This document shows positions 38,263 to 49,973 of a stretch of DNA of 64,000 nt, one piece after another. The DNA lies in NCBI RefSeq assembly GCF_032062135.1, contig NC_092859.1, forward strand, positions 39,532,940 through 39,596,939, written 5' to 3'. Source of the DNA: Pyxicephalus adspersus (taxonomy: Eukaryota > Chordata > Amphibia > Anura > Pyxicephalidae). Each line of letters opens with the position of its first letter. Positions within the stretch are counted from its first letter, which is position 1. A model generated the notes under the pieces. The model was not told the DNA's origin and did not search any database. It was given only the letters and a program-made list of their open reading frames with translations. Made by a program: the position numbers and the translations under genes.

Positions 38263-39027
38263 CAAATCGTGCTCTCTTTGACGCAATGTATTGCAAAGAG
38301 CTGAGCCTCCCCTTGTAAGCCATTTGACTTTCATCTGTGCTGATGTCTCTTTCTGGCACATAGGTCTGCAGGAAATTTTTTAGAATCATCCGAAACTTCC
38401 CAAATTTTTTTTAGTTTTGGTGCAGGATGGGTAGTCTCATCAAACTCTCCATTGTTTGAGAAGTGTAAAAATTTGATGATCAGGGAAAATCTGTACTCTG
38501 GCATGACTGTGGCAAATAATGGAGTGGCAAGCATTTTATTCTTACACCAATGTAACTTCAGGGGTTTGCCCACCACTCCCTGAAGTATCACTAAGCCCAA
38601 AAATAGCCAAATGTCATCTTGGTCACAGGTTCCCATTTTCTGCCTCTTGAATACATAAAGTGTGGAGTACCTAATCGTTGTGCAGCGTACCTGTTTGTCT
38701 CAGCAACTATTTTTTCAATAACCTCATTGGCCAGAACAATTTCAGGTGCACCAGGGGGTCATGGTGTTCAGCATTAATTTTCACACCAGGTGCGCCAGTT
38801 AATGGAAACCTTGGGGGCGCTGTCTGGGCCGCATCAAGGTCAATAGAGCAACCAAGTGCGCACAGCACTGACCTCAGGTTCAGATTCGTTGCTCAGTTCA
38901 CTTTTGCTGTCTGATTACAAATTTCCTGGTGAATCACTATCGCTCGATTCCACAAGTGACTCGCTGTCGCTGCACTCAAGTTCTTCAAAAAAAGCTCTTG
39001 TGCTGGCGAGATGCCTTTTGGATGCCA
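38256..39027 (-). pseudogene. piggyBac-family transposase pseudogene
   Basis: Minus strand: an acidic N-terminus MASKRHLASTRAFFEELECS with a DSESLVESSDSDS tract, then VIEKIVAETNRYAAQR, DDIWLFLGLVILQGVV, MPEYRFSLIIKFLHFSN and DISTDESQMAYKGRLSSLQY followed by SKRARF, all piggyBac landmarks. DESQMAYKGR contains the second catalytic Asp region. Stops (for example after SDSPGNL) and frameshifts kill it, and the C-terminal half is replaced by the tail of the LINE at 36.2-38.26 kb. Confidence 0.82.
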
Positions 39028-39388
39028 TGGATATGGTCAAGTCTCCAGTAAGCAGTCAGGAACGTTTAAGGTCAAAGACAGGCAGGCATTCATAGAACAC
39101 ACAGATTACCCTTAGCCCTAAAAAAAAATGTGTGTGCTGTTCAAATGTGTAAAACATCTATATGCACTAGGAAATAAGCATATTTTAAAATGACTTTTTT
39201 CTTTCCTGTTAGGCAAGAGTTCAGCTCCTCTACATAGGCGCCTATCTAAACGTTTATGATGCCTGATTGGAGGAGCCGCCTGGGGTAAATTTTGTGACTT
39301 TCCGCAGGCTAAACCTCGGCTTTGCAATCGGACTAGATTTTCCCACAAAAGTCACAAGCACACACACGTTACACGTTCTTGTTTGCTT

Positions 39389-39392
39389 CTAT

Positions 39393-39435
<43 letters not shown>

Positions 39436-39480
39436 TATAATTTTAATTACTATAGTTATTATAATAAATATATATAATTA
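39389..39480. repeat. (TA)n microsatellite and degenerate AT tract
   Basis: A clean TA run followed by irregular AT-only sequence, upstream of the piggyBac remnant. Confidence 0.93.
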
Positions 39481-40450
39481 TTCTAGTATATAATTATATA
39501 TGTATCTAATATGTGTCTAAATATATATATACATTTACATATAGACAATACTTTTAACATCCTCCTCAACTTTATTTTTTTTTTTATTTGAATATCTATT
39601 TACTGGTGTACAAATCTAAAGGATTGTATCAATAAATGATAATGAAATATCCAATTGGAGAAAAAAAACAAACAGCCAATTTTGACAGACTGCGCAAGTG
39701 ATAATCACAAGTGAATTTCTATCACCTAAATTTGAGCATATATTAGGGTGTTGTTTAACTTTTGTTTTGTGTGCTATCCTAATTAATCTATGTTGCGGCA
39801 TTTGATACTTTGCTTACCCTTTAGCACAATAGCTGTTTTTTTTTATTTGTAACCTCCACTTTGAAATGTTTATCCTGCATAAATATTTTCTAATCCAGTT
39901 TTCCAACCTTGATAGGTCAAAACTGCATATTGGTTTGGTAAGTATTTTTTGAATGCAATATTTATTGAACTATTTTGACTTTACATGGAAGTGAGGGTTT
40001 ACATGTGTTTTGTTTGTTCTTTTTAATTTTTTTGTCATGTAAATTTAGTGATGTGTGTGTGTTTTTATATTTTAATGTGACCTTTTGGCAAATGTTTCTT
40101 TGAATAAAGTTGTTTGTAAAATGTTGTCGGTTGTTTTTTGGGGGGTTTGTTATGTGATTCCCTTTCCAATCTCCCAGGACATTCAGTTTAAAAAGTAATT
40201 TGTGATTGTTTTAAGCTGTTTCTTTCTCTGAATTGTTTGAAAGGCTTAAAACAGCTCAATTGTACTGTTAAAACTCAGTTGTTTGATGCGCAAAGTTGTG
40301 CGCCAAACTTCAGGAGTATGTAGCTCATAGCTGTGCGCCAAGGCAGACCTGCTATGGGCGTGTGAACTGTGTTTTATCAATTGAAAAATGTGTGTGTTAG
40401 AATGAGTATGCAACTCAGCTGGACAGCTAATTGACAAACAGTTTGGACAG
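39481..40450. other. No gene seen
   Basis: AT- and T-rich intergenic DNA. Nothing recognisable. Confidence 0.55.
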
Positions 40451-40453
40451 TAA

Positions 40454-40873
40454 AGGTGCGTACACACTTCCAATTTTTATCGTTCCAATCGAACGACGAA
40501 CGATCGATTGGGCAAAAAATCGTTCGTAAAAAAGTAACCAACGACGCCGACGAACGAGGAAAGTCGCTGGAAACGAACGACCGGACCGACGGATCGGATT
40601 GGACGATGATCGTTGAACATCGTTCGTGTGTACGGTCGTTGATCGTCCATGTTCAGAGCATGCGTGATGAACGAACGTCCGTTCACTTTCCTGTCGTGCA
40701 CATAGTTCCTCTATCGCTCAAACGATCGTATCTATTGTGTGTACAATATCTACGAACGATCGTGTCGTTATCTCTATGTGCAGGATCGGTGCTATACGAT
40801 CGTTCGTATATATCGTGCATGAACGTTCGTCGTTCGTTTTCCAACGATAATAATTGGAAGTGTGTACGTAGCT
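40454..40873. mobile_element. CpG-rich MITE with TAA target duplication
   Basis: Inverted ends AGGTGCGTACACACTTCCAA (left) and its counterpart AGCTACGTACACACTTCCAA (right, complement), flanked by TAA on both sides (40451-40453, 40874-40876). The 3-bp TWA duplication suggests PIF/Harbinger, though TA-type cannot be excluded. The 420-bp body is saturated with CGTTCG, ACGATCG and AACGAACG words. No transposase is encoded; the long open frame across it is a by-product. Confidence 0.85.
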
Positions 40874-40876
40874 TAA

Positions 40877-42059
40877 GTGTAAGTGTGCTTGTATACAATA
40901 GTGCTAAGATCAGGCAGCACAGCACAACCTATAACACAACTACAAATAAACACAGAACTTGTGTGGCGGCAAATCAACATGAGTGCAAATGTCAGACTAT
41001 TAAAAACAAAAAAAAAAGAAAAGGACTACGTACATAATACGTCAAATACCAATATGTGACAATGGGACAAAGGCAACGAGGGGGGTCAAGTAGCACTTTG
41101 GAGTGGAGTGGAAATCATGCAGACATTTTTACTCAATGACAAAACATTGCTGAAGAATTGCTAAACAACAGAAATTGGCATTACAAACCAGGCACAAAAA
41201 CATTGCTGCAACAGATGAAACTAACAATATTGAGGATAACATCCAAGCAAACTTACCTAATTAACCCCCCCACACAAACCAGTCACGTTAAAATAATACT
41301 AATGAAAATGCATATGTATTTGTATACATTTAAATGTATTTTGACATACACACACAAGTGAAATCACTAAATGTTCCTTAATACATGTATTATAACATGT
41401 TTGTCTATAATCCTTTACTGAAATATTTGATTTCTCTAAAGTCAAACTAGAATGAAATTTTTCTTTAATCAGGTTACAAATGTTTGTTCACATATTTTTT
41501 TACAGTCAAACTATTGTGTGATGACATATTTGAAAGTGCCACTTAGTATATATCCAGCTTGATAGAAATTAGTTTGCAGTGTTTCAACCAAAAGAAAAAG
41601 TATCAAAAACAAGAAGTGCAACAAATGTAACTATAAATGAAGCAAGTTTGCGACTGAGTAGAAAGTAACATAAAAAGTAGCACTTACACTAAAAAACATA
41701 AAGCTTTAAAGATTCAAACAGACCTGTAAAATGGATTTGAGATGCACACAGAACAGGGCACAGGTGTGCTCTAATCATTTGCTATCACCTCACTATTGAG
41801 TTTAACATCTCCTCCTGAATCACGCAGCTGAAAATGAATCGCCTTAATTTGTATATTTGAGAAGGAAACCGACAGGGGAGTTCACTAGGACCCCAACTCC
41901 CGTTAATCGAGCTTGCCGACCGAGCGTACACGCATTCCATTAATGGATCAAATGATACAATCAGGAAGTGATGAACCAGGGACCGTCTCAGAAACTCTCT
42001 GTTTTGCAAAATTGTGATATTTCACAATTATTTTTCCACGTTGATGATTTACCAGCACT
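40877..42059. other. No gene seen
   Basis: AT-rich intergenic DNA between the CpG-rich MITE and the 15-bp array. Nothing recognisable. Confidence 0.55.
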
Positions 42060-43865
42060 GTGGACTGAAGTGTAGTAGACTGAAGTGTAGTGAACTAAAG
42101 TGTAGCATACTCAACTGTAGTGAACTAAAGTGTGGTAGACTAAAGTGGACTTGAAGTATAATGAACTGAAGTGGACTAAAGTGTGGTGGACTTAGGTGTA
42201 TTGGACATAAATGTACACTGAAGTGTAGTGGAGTGGAGTGGACTTAAGTGTAATGGAATTAAGTATAGTGGACTTAAGTGGAGTGGACTTAAATGTAGTA
42301 GACTTAAGTGGAGCGGACTGAGTGGACTTAAGTGTAGTGGACTTAAGTTTAGTGGACCTAAGTTTAGTGGACCTAAGTGTAGTGGACCTAAGTGTAGTGG
42401 ACTTAAGCGTAGTGTAGTGGACTGGTGTGGTGCACTGAAGTGTAGTGGATTTAAGTACACCTAAGTGTAGCTGAGTGAACATAAGTGTAGTAGACTTAAG
42501 TGGACTTAAGTGAAGTATAGGGGAATGAAGTGGACTGAAATGAAGTGTAGAGGACTTAAGTGTAGTGGACAAAAGTGTAGCGGACTTAACTGAAGTGGAC
42601 TTAAGTAAAATGGACTTAAGTGTAGTGGACTTAAGTGGATTGGACTTAGGTAGAGTGGACTGAAGTGTAGTGGAGCGGACTTAAGTGTAGTGCACTAAAG
42701 TGTAGTGTAGTGGACATCAGTACACTTATGTGTAGTGGACTGAAGTGGACTTGAGTGTAGCGGGCTTAATGTAGTGGACTTAAGTACACTTAAGTGTAGT
42801 GAACTGATGTGGATCTAAGTGTAGTTGGCTTAAGTGTAGTGGACCTAAGTGAAGTGAGCTTAAGTGTAGTGGATTTAAGTGAATTGGACGTAAGTAGAGT
42901 GGACTGAAGTTTAGTGGAATAAACCTAGTGTACACTGAAGTAGTAGACGGTAGTAGACCTAAGTGAAGTGGACATAAGTGTAGTGGACTGCAGTGGATGT
43001 AAATGAAGTGGACTTATGTCTTATGTAGAGTGTACTGAAGTGTAGTGTAGTGGACTTAAGTGAAGTGAACTTTAGTGTAGTGAAGATAAGTGGACTTAAG
43101 TAGAGTGGGCTGAAGTGTAGTGGAGTGGACTGAAATGTAATGGACTAAAGAACACCTAAGTGTAGTAAATTTAAATGGATTAGACTTAGGCAGAGTGGAC
43201 TGAAGTGTAGCGGAGTGGACTTAAGTGTAGTGGAATGGACTTAGTGTACATTGAAGTGTACTGGACTGAAGTGGACCTAAGTGTAGTGGACTTAAGTGTA
43301 GTAGACTTAAGTGGAGTGGACTTAAGTGGAGTGGAGTGGACCTAAGTGTAGTGCACTGAAGTGTAATGGAATAGACCTAATGTACAGTGAAGTGTAGTGA
43401 ATAGATGTGGCTCTAAGTGTAGTGGAGTTAAGTGGACTTAAGTGAATTGGACTTAAGTAAAGTGGACTTAAGTATAGTGGACTTAAGTGAAGTGGACAAA
43501 AGTGTAGTGGACTTAAGTACACTTAAGTGTAGTGGACTGCAATGGACTTAAAAGGATTGGACTTATGTAGAGGGACTGAAGTGTAGTGTAGTGGACTTAA
43601 AGTGTAGTGCACTGAAGTGTAGTGGAATGGTCTTAGTGTACACAGTGTAGTGGACATAAATATAGTGGACTTAAGTACACTTAAGTGTAGTGAACTTTAG
43701 TGACCTTAAGTGAAGTGGACTTAAGTGAAATGGACTTAAGTGTAGTGGACTTAAGTGGAATAGACTTAGGTAGAGTGGACTGAAGTGTAGCGGAGTGGAC
43801 TTAAGTGTAGTGGAATGGACTTAGTGTACATTGAAGTGTACTGGACTGAAGTGGACCTAAGTGTA

Positions 43866-44036
43866 GCTCTCCAATCCCACAATGTCCTTTTTGTGAACTG
43901 GTGCCCAAAACTGGACTGCATATTCCAGATGTGGTCTGACCAATGCTTTGTACAGGGGCAGGACTATGTCTCCATCTCTGCAGTCTATTCCTCTTTTATT
44001 ACAAGAAAGTACTTTACATGCATGTTGTTAGCCCCA
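43866..44036 (+). mobile_element. CR1-type fragment within the 15-bp array
   Basis: Reads ATTCCAGATGTGGTCTGACC and then CAATGCTTTGTACAGGGGCA, strongly recalling the CR1 segment that appears in chicken as CCAGGTGTGGTCTCACC. It interrupts the tandem array cleanly, with array sequence resuming on both sides. Confidence 0.6.
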
Positions 44037-44204
44037 TGTGTAGCGGACTGAAGTGTAGTGGACTTAAGTGTAGTGGACTGAAGTGTAGAGGATTGAAACG
44101 GACTGAAGTGTAGAGGACCTAAGTGTAGTGGACTGAAGTGTAGTGTACCTGAGTGTAGTGGACTGAAGTGGACTTAAGTGTTGTGGAGTTGGCTGGAATA
44201 GAGT

Positions 44205-44290
44205 GGACCTACTGATACTATCTATTAATAGGACAAATTTCTGTAATTGAATTATGAAGTATAGTGCAAAGCACATATGTATAGTGGACT
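44205..44290. repeat. Companion sequence of the 15-bp repeat
   Basis: A non-tandem segment: TATTAATAGGAC, then TTGAATTATGAAGTATAG and CAAAGCACATATGTAT. The same words follow the short arrays at 60250-60280 (TACTATTGATAGGAC only) and 63797-63860 (full). This points to a dispersed element of which the 15-bp array is one part. Confidence 0.75.
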
Positions 44291-44583
44291 GAAGTGTAGG
44301 TGAGTGAAATGTAGAGGAATGAAGTGGACTGAAGTGTAGTGGACTGAAAGGAACGTAAGTGTAGTGGACTTGAGTACACTTAAGTGTAGTGGACATATGT
44401 GTAGTGAACTTAGGTGAAGTGGACTTTAGTGTAGTGGAATGGACTTAGTGTATACTGAAGTGTAGTGGACTAAAGTGGACCTAAGTGTAGTGGACTTAAG
44501 TACACTTAAGTGTCGTGAACTCATGTGGATCTAAATGTAGTGGACTTAAGTGTAGTGGACTCAAATGAAGTGAACTTAAGTGT

Positions 44584-45002
44584 AGATCCACATGTAGATC
44601 CACATGAGTTCACTACACTTAAGTGTACTTAAGTCCACTACACTTCAGTGTACACTAAGTCCATTCCACTACACTTTAGTGCACTACACTTTAAGTCCAC
44701 TACACTACACTTCAGTCCACTCTACATAAGTCTAATCTACTTAGGTCCACTACAGTCCACTACACTTAAGGTCACTTCACTTAAGTCTACTACACCTAAG
44801 TCTACTACACCTAAGTCCACTATACTTAAGTCCACTGCATTTCACCACACTTAAGTGTACTTAAGTCCACTACCCTTCAGTGTACACCAGGTTTATTCCA
44901 CTAAAGTTCAGTCCACTAGATGAATACTTAAGTCCAATTCATCTAAGTCCACTTAACTCCACTACACTTAAGTTCACTTCATTTGAGTCCACTAAACTTA
45001 AG
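44584..45002. repeat. Tandem array, inverted part
   Basis: The same repeat in the opposite orientation (TACACTTAAGTCCAC). The junction at 44584 begins a reverse complement of about 44425-44545, arms of about 100 bp with few mismatches. At about 45003 the array returns to forward orientation. Confidence 0.9.
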
Positions 45003-45162
45003 TGTAGTGGACTTAAGTAAACTTATGTGCATTGGACTGAAGTGTAGTGGAATAAACCTAGTGTACACTGAACTGGACTAACGTTAGGTGGACTGAAGTG
45101 GACTTAATTGGAGTGGACTGAAGTGAACTTAAGTACACTTAAGTGTAGTGGAGTGACCATTT
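45003..45162. repeat. Tandem array, second forward part
   Basis: Forward-oriented GTAGTGGACTTAAGT variants with one longer variant (ACTGGACTAACGTTAGGTGG), ending at a CR1-type fragment. Confidence 0.85.
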
Positions 45163-45290
45163 AAAAATTTATAAAAGGTGATCATATCCTCCCCTTTAAC
45201 ATCCCTTCTCAGGGAAGAATAGATTCAGTTCAGCTAATCTCTCCTCATAGCTGAGCTCCTCCATTCCTGTTTTTATGCAATAGCGTATGG
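45163..45290 (-). mobile_element. CR1-type LINE fragment, minus strand
   Basis: Minus-strand reading gives [21 protein letters not shown] coding and GGYDHLL, the same RT C-terminal region as at 35.3 kb. It lies at the right edge of the 15-bp array. Confidence 0.65.
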
Positions 45291-46189
45291 AGAGGAGCAG
45301 TCTGGATTCACCCAAAGCATGTATGGAATGGACTGATATAAATGAGAGAGAAGAGAGAAAGGGTTTTTAGAGTAAAGATGTAGTATATTTTAGTATAATT
45401 ATGTATACAAAAAGAAACAGTCTTTATAGATAATTATTTGGTTGAGAACAATTGCATCCAAAAACCCATTGTATCTGTCACAGTCCCTTCCGTGACTGAG
45501 GTTAGAAGATCTGCTAGACAAGCTGCAGGTGAGGTTATCTGACAGTCTCTTTGTTTTCACTTGTTTCTGTGTTGTTGTTGGACTTTGGTTGTTTTTTTAC
45601 ACATAAAATAACTAACAAAAATAAATGTCAGTTTGCTTAGAGCTGTTGATGTGTTTAGAGTAACCTGACGTGTTTCTCCTTGCTTGGCTTCTTCAGGGGT
45701 ATTGATTATTCAGCATTGTTTAAATATTGGTACATAGAATAATAAACATAAGCATATTGAATATCTACAGAAAAATATCAATCACATATGTTTAGAACAG
45801 TATATTTATTTATCCAATATTGTAGCATTTTGAATAATTATAAGACTAAATGAAAACACAATTCTCTAACAAAAATAATAAAGTATACATAGAAATAGAG
45901 GAATATATATAACTTATTTCAAGATCCCCAAATAGGGGGGACCCTGGTACCTAATGATATTTCAAATCACTTGGTACTTCAATAACCTAATAGGGGTAGT
46001 GCATATAAATGCTGTAAACAAGATTAAAGTGAATGTTCATAAAAAGAATTAGGGTTAATTTACTTTTGTGTAGAAACCTTTTCAGGAATAATTGGTAAGT
46101 CTTTAAGGCTGAGCCTAATGGGAGTAAAGAGAAGGCATGAAAATAATCTATATTAAATACCTGAACATAGTTGATTTTGATAAAGGTAG
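45291..46189. other. No gene seen
   Basis: AT-rich DNA between the array and the hAT element. Nothing recognisable. Confidence 0.55.
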
Positions 46190-46540
46190 GTATATAGTAG
46201 GGATGAGCTAGAAGACCTTTGACAGTGTCGCGAAAATTTCCTTAAAATTCTGGTGAAATTTCGGCGAATCAATTTTGCAAATTACATTAAAGTCAATGGG
46301 TCAACTTTAAACATTAATAGCAAAGCTAAACATGTTGGAACCACCAAATTTGCTAGGTAAGTGTAAGAAAACAGTGGCAACAGGGAAAAAAATACAAAAG
46401 TTAAAAAAGAATTTGTGGTTTTCCAGAAAATGGCAGGCAAAGTGACAGCAGGAAAATAGAATTTTTCCATGATGGACAGCATCCAGAATGCAGCACAAAC
46501 ATTAGGACAAAAAGGGCGAAAGGTCCCCGCCATCAAAACA

Positions 46541-46636
46541 GTAGGAAACTGTGTTGCTATTTAATGTACGCACCTCTATTGATTTTACATAGCTGCATAA
46601 TATCTTAACGCTATATAAATCCTGTTTATTATTATT

Positions 46637-46671
<35 letters not shown>

Positions 46672-46680
46672 TAATATTTG
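46541..46680 (+). mobile_element. L2-type 3' tail with ATT/AAT repeat
   Basis: Holds CTATTTAATGTACG and GCTATATAAATCCTGTTTAT followed by a run of ATT/AAT triplets, as in the 20.4-kb copy. It lies inside the 4.9-kb hAT element near its left end. Confidence 0.6.
46622..46672. repeat. (ATT)n/(AAT)n microsatellite
   Basis: Triplet repeat forming the end of an L2-type tail. Confidence 0.9.
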
Positions 46681-46779
46681 CTAGCTGGCATCATGATACA
46701 TGTTTTAGGAATGCCACCCATTAAGTTGTGGACAAGTAGTGCAGTGACATTAGGCAAAAGGATGAAGGACCAGAGACGG

Positions 46780-47610
46780 AGCGTGGGTCAGCGAGAGCAG
46801 TAGCAGTGTGTGGCCTCTGGTCAGCTCTCGCCAAGGAGACCGCATTGGTAAGAGTCATGAAGAGCTGGGTGTAGTGCATCGTCATTGCCACCCAGAAGTG
46901 CACAATTTTAGTGAATGGAGTACTAACAGGTGGCAGCAGCAACAGCAGGAGGAGGAGGGCCATAAGACGGGGTGGGGACCGCATTGGTAACTGGCATCTA
47001 GAGCTGGGTGTAGTGCATCGTCATTGCCACCCAGAAGTGCACAATTTTAGTGAATGGAGTACTAACAGGTGGCAGCAGCAACAGCAGGAGGAGGAGGGCC
47101 ATAAGACGGGGTGGGGACCGCATTGGTAACTGGCATCTAGAGCTGGGTGTGGTGCATCATCAATGACATCCAAAAGTGTGTAATACAATTATAGTGAATG
47201 GAGCACTGACCGGCGGCAGCAGCAACAACAGCATCTGGAGGAGACGGTGGGCCCTGAGACGGAGCGTGGACCGCATTTGTAACTGGCATCTAGAGCTGGG
47301 TGTAGTACATCGTCAATGACACCCAGATGAGTGTAATACAGTTATAGTGAATGGAGCACTGACAGGCGGCAGCAGCAACAGCATCAGGAGTGCATTGGTA
47401 ACTGACATCTAAAGATGGGTGTAGTGCATCGTCAATGACATCAAAAAGTTGGTAATACAATTTTTGTGAATGGAGTACTGGGCAGGTGGCAGCAGCAACA
47501 GCAGAAAAATGAGGCGGTGGACCCTGGGACAGAGCATGGGCGGCATTGGTAACTGGCATTTAGAGCTGGGTGTAGTGCATCGTCAATGCCAACCCAAAGT
47601 GTGTAATGCA
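46780..47610. repeat. Minisatellite of about 139-bp units inside the hAT element
   Basis: Six copies of a unit marked by AGCTGGGTGTAGTGCATCGT start near 46862, 47000, 47139, 47294, 47411 and 47562, so spacing is 117-154 bp. The second and third are nearly identical over their whole length. Units contain GGTGGCAGCAGCAACAGCAG and GCATTGGTAACTGGCATC. Confidence 0.88.
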
Positions 47611-47836
47611 AATATTGGAAATTTGTGGTTAAACGTAGAAGGGCCAGAACAAAATGTTGTGTGCGCCAGCACTGCTGTTGTGGTCTGTGGTGCCGGAAGC
47701 ATTAGGAAGGTAGACGATATCGCTAGTTTGCATCATGAAGTGGATGACATAAATGCCAACCCTCTATCTTACAATACTTAGCTGAAAAATTAGGCAAGGG
47801 CAATGGTACCTACCAGTGTGGCAGTACTGGGGGTTT

Positions 47837-49973
47837 TCATCTGCAGTTTGTTTGCCTCCCGGAAGCAGCAGAAATGTAAAGTAAATTGCTAGCTGGCACA
47901 ATGGCAGGCATGACACTTTTGGATGTGTGCGGCCTGCTGCCACTACTGCTGATACTGCTGCCACCGCTACAGGAGGATATGGTGGAGGCGGTGTCCGCCT
48001 GAGCTCCCTGTGTGGAATGTGGTGCGCGGAACTCCTCACACAGCCGGTCGCATAGTATTCTGCTCAGGCGGGTCACCTTTTCTGTTTCTTGTGCTGGGTT
48101 GGGTAGAAACTGTGATATTTTGTCTTTGTAGCGATGATCCAGAAGGGTGGCCAGCCAGTAATCATCCCAGGTTTTTGATGCTGCAAATGCAGGGGTCCCT
48201 GCATATGTTAATACACATATGAAAGAGGGGTTCCCTGGGCTCATCCTCCTCCTGTCCGTCAGTAGGCGCCAAAACATCTTATTCCTCATTACCCACCTCA
48301 TCCTGTTCAAGCTGCAGCAGTTCCTGTTGTTTCATCGCCCGCACAATGCCTGGAGCGTGACAGCACAAATGCGGGTTGGATGGGTCCTGTCCAGCAGTCC
48401 CAACATGGTCTCCCTCATCATCATCATCATCATAATCATCTTCCTCTTGAACCTCCTGATGCCAGCCAGTGTCCCTTCTTGTTCCTCCTGATGCTGGCTG
48501 TGCGCTATGGAGTGTAATGTCACCCTCATCCTCTCATCCTCTTCCCCCATTTCTTCCCCTCCTCTCCAATGGCCACTTTCTATCAGGCCACACAGGGTAT
48601 TATCAAGCAGAAAGATGATGGGAATGACATCGTTACAGCCTGACCGCTCCTGACTCACAACGTTTGTGGCGTGCTCAAAGGGGGCCAGTACCTTGCACAG
48701 CATCTCCACCTCCAGCCACTGGTCACTGGTAAAATAGCTCAGTTGTGTGGCTGTACCAAGAGCCCCACTGCCTCCATGCACCAGGCTGACCAGGTGATGG
48801 CGGATGGCTAGCTTTTGCTCAAACAAACGCTGGAGCATGTGCAGGGTGGAGTTCCATCTAGTCAGAGTGTCTCAAATCAGTCTATGCGGTGGAAGCCTCT
48901 GTTGGCGCTGGATCTTGCTAAGCGTGGCAGCGGGGGATCGGCATACATTGCTGCAGATTGAGTGAGCCTGTCTCAGTAAGTCCTGCAGTCCTGGGTATGT
49001 GGCACCACCAGGCCCAGTATGTGTGCAAAGCAGGGCACATGTGTTATGCGGCCTATGCGCAGCACGGCCACAAGTTTGGCCCCGTTGTCACACACTACGT
49101 TGCCTGTTGTGAGCCGGAAGGGCATCAGCCAAGCCTCATCCTCTCTGTCCATCTTTTGGCCACAAACATCGTCTGACGCCACAAAACCTGCAGCCAGAAG
49201 CTGATACTTCCTCGCAGCTTGAAGTCTGTCTGTCACCAACCTCCTGAGATGTAGTAGCAATGACAGTTGGAGGTGTACAAGTAGTCAATGGAGGTGGAAG
49301 AAGAGACAATGGCGTGGTTACACCTCCTTCAAGAGAATTCAAGTACTGCTCCCACTTTGGTTTGTGGTTCTTGCGCATGTACGAAAGCAGGGATGTTGTA
49401 CCAAAATGTGATCCGGCCTGTCCTCTGCGAAACTGCCTGTGGCACAGCATGCAGATTGCTGGCCACCCGTCATCGTCTTTCAGCATGAAAAAGGACCACA
49501 CTGGAGAGATGCATGAAACTACTCTGCTGCTCTTTTTCTTTGCCTGCCTCTGCATCTGCTGGGTGCCCTGCGTCTGCTCCAGCTCCATCTCCCCCACGGT
49601 CACATCGTCTCTGACTGTTCCCCTGCTTGTGCCCACTCGTCTGTGTGTTCTTTAGGACTAACATGAGGCAGATTTGTGGCCCCTTCCATCCCAAGTCTGT
49701 TGCTGCTGCCTTTCCATTGTGTTTGTTTCGGAACTGCTGCTAGCCGTTACACATGATGGATAACACATCACGGTCATCATCATCCTCATTTTCATCTAAG
49801 CCAACATCTGCAAATGCAGCCACTGATGCAGAACCCTCCCCCAGCAAGTGCTGACCACACTCCCCAAGGGTCTCAAAGTCTGCCTCCTGCTCTGAAATTT
49901 GCAATGACAGATCCTCAGGCTGTTCATCAAACAACAAGGGGGTGTCATCAGGAGGTACAGGCACATTAGCCAC
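47837..49973 (-). pseudogene. hAT transposase (BED-finger type), disrupted
   Basis: Order on the minus strand: an acidic N-terminal piece (49740-49973, MANVPVPPDDTPLLFDEQPE); a BED zinc finger (49136-49636) with SPVWSFFMLKDDDGWPAICM, CMLCHRQFRRG and LLSYMRKNHKPKW; the catalytic-domain start with VVCDNGAKLVAVLRIGRITH and VPCFAHILGLVV (48973-49260); TLTRWNSTLHMLQRLFEQKL (about 48840), WLEVEMLCKVLAPFEHATNV; and LATLLDHRYKDKISQFLPNP (about 48130). An in-frame TGA just before TLTRWNS and several frameshifts break it. The C-terminal hAT dimerisation region is not found; the sequence beyond 47837 is repeat. Confidence 0.85.

Larger units (their letters stand above)
42060..44583. repeat. Tandem array, 15-bp unit (forward part)
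   Basis: Built from variants of GTGGACTTAAGTGTA in runs of exact 15-bp spacing (clear at 42280-42420), mixed with ACTGAAGTGTA variants and higher-order repetition (ACTTAAGTACACTTAAGTGT recurs several times). The unit is a multiple of three, so open frames of LSPLHLSPL or STTLKSTTL type appear in several frames and are not genes. Confidence 0.92.

Noticed and set aside
40456..41037. A 193-codon plus-strand frame
   Set aside because: It covers a CpG-rich MITE with inverted ends and runs out past its right end. No domain; composition explains the lack of stops.
42176..42572. Overlapping open frames of 94-126 codons (LSPLHLSPL, STTLKSTTL) in the tandem array
   Set aside because: They arise because the repeat unit is 15 bp, a multiple of three without stops. 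Several frames and both strands are open at once.
49260..49655. A 131-codon plus-strand frame
   Set aside because: It is antisense to the BED finger of the hAT transposase.
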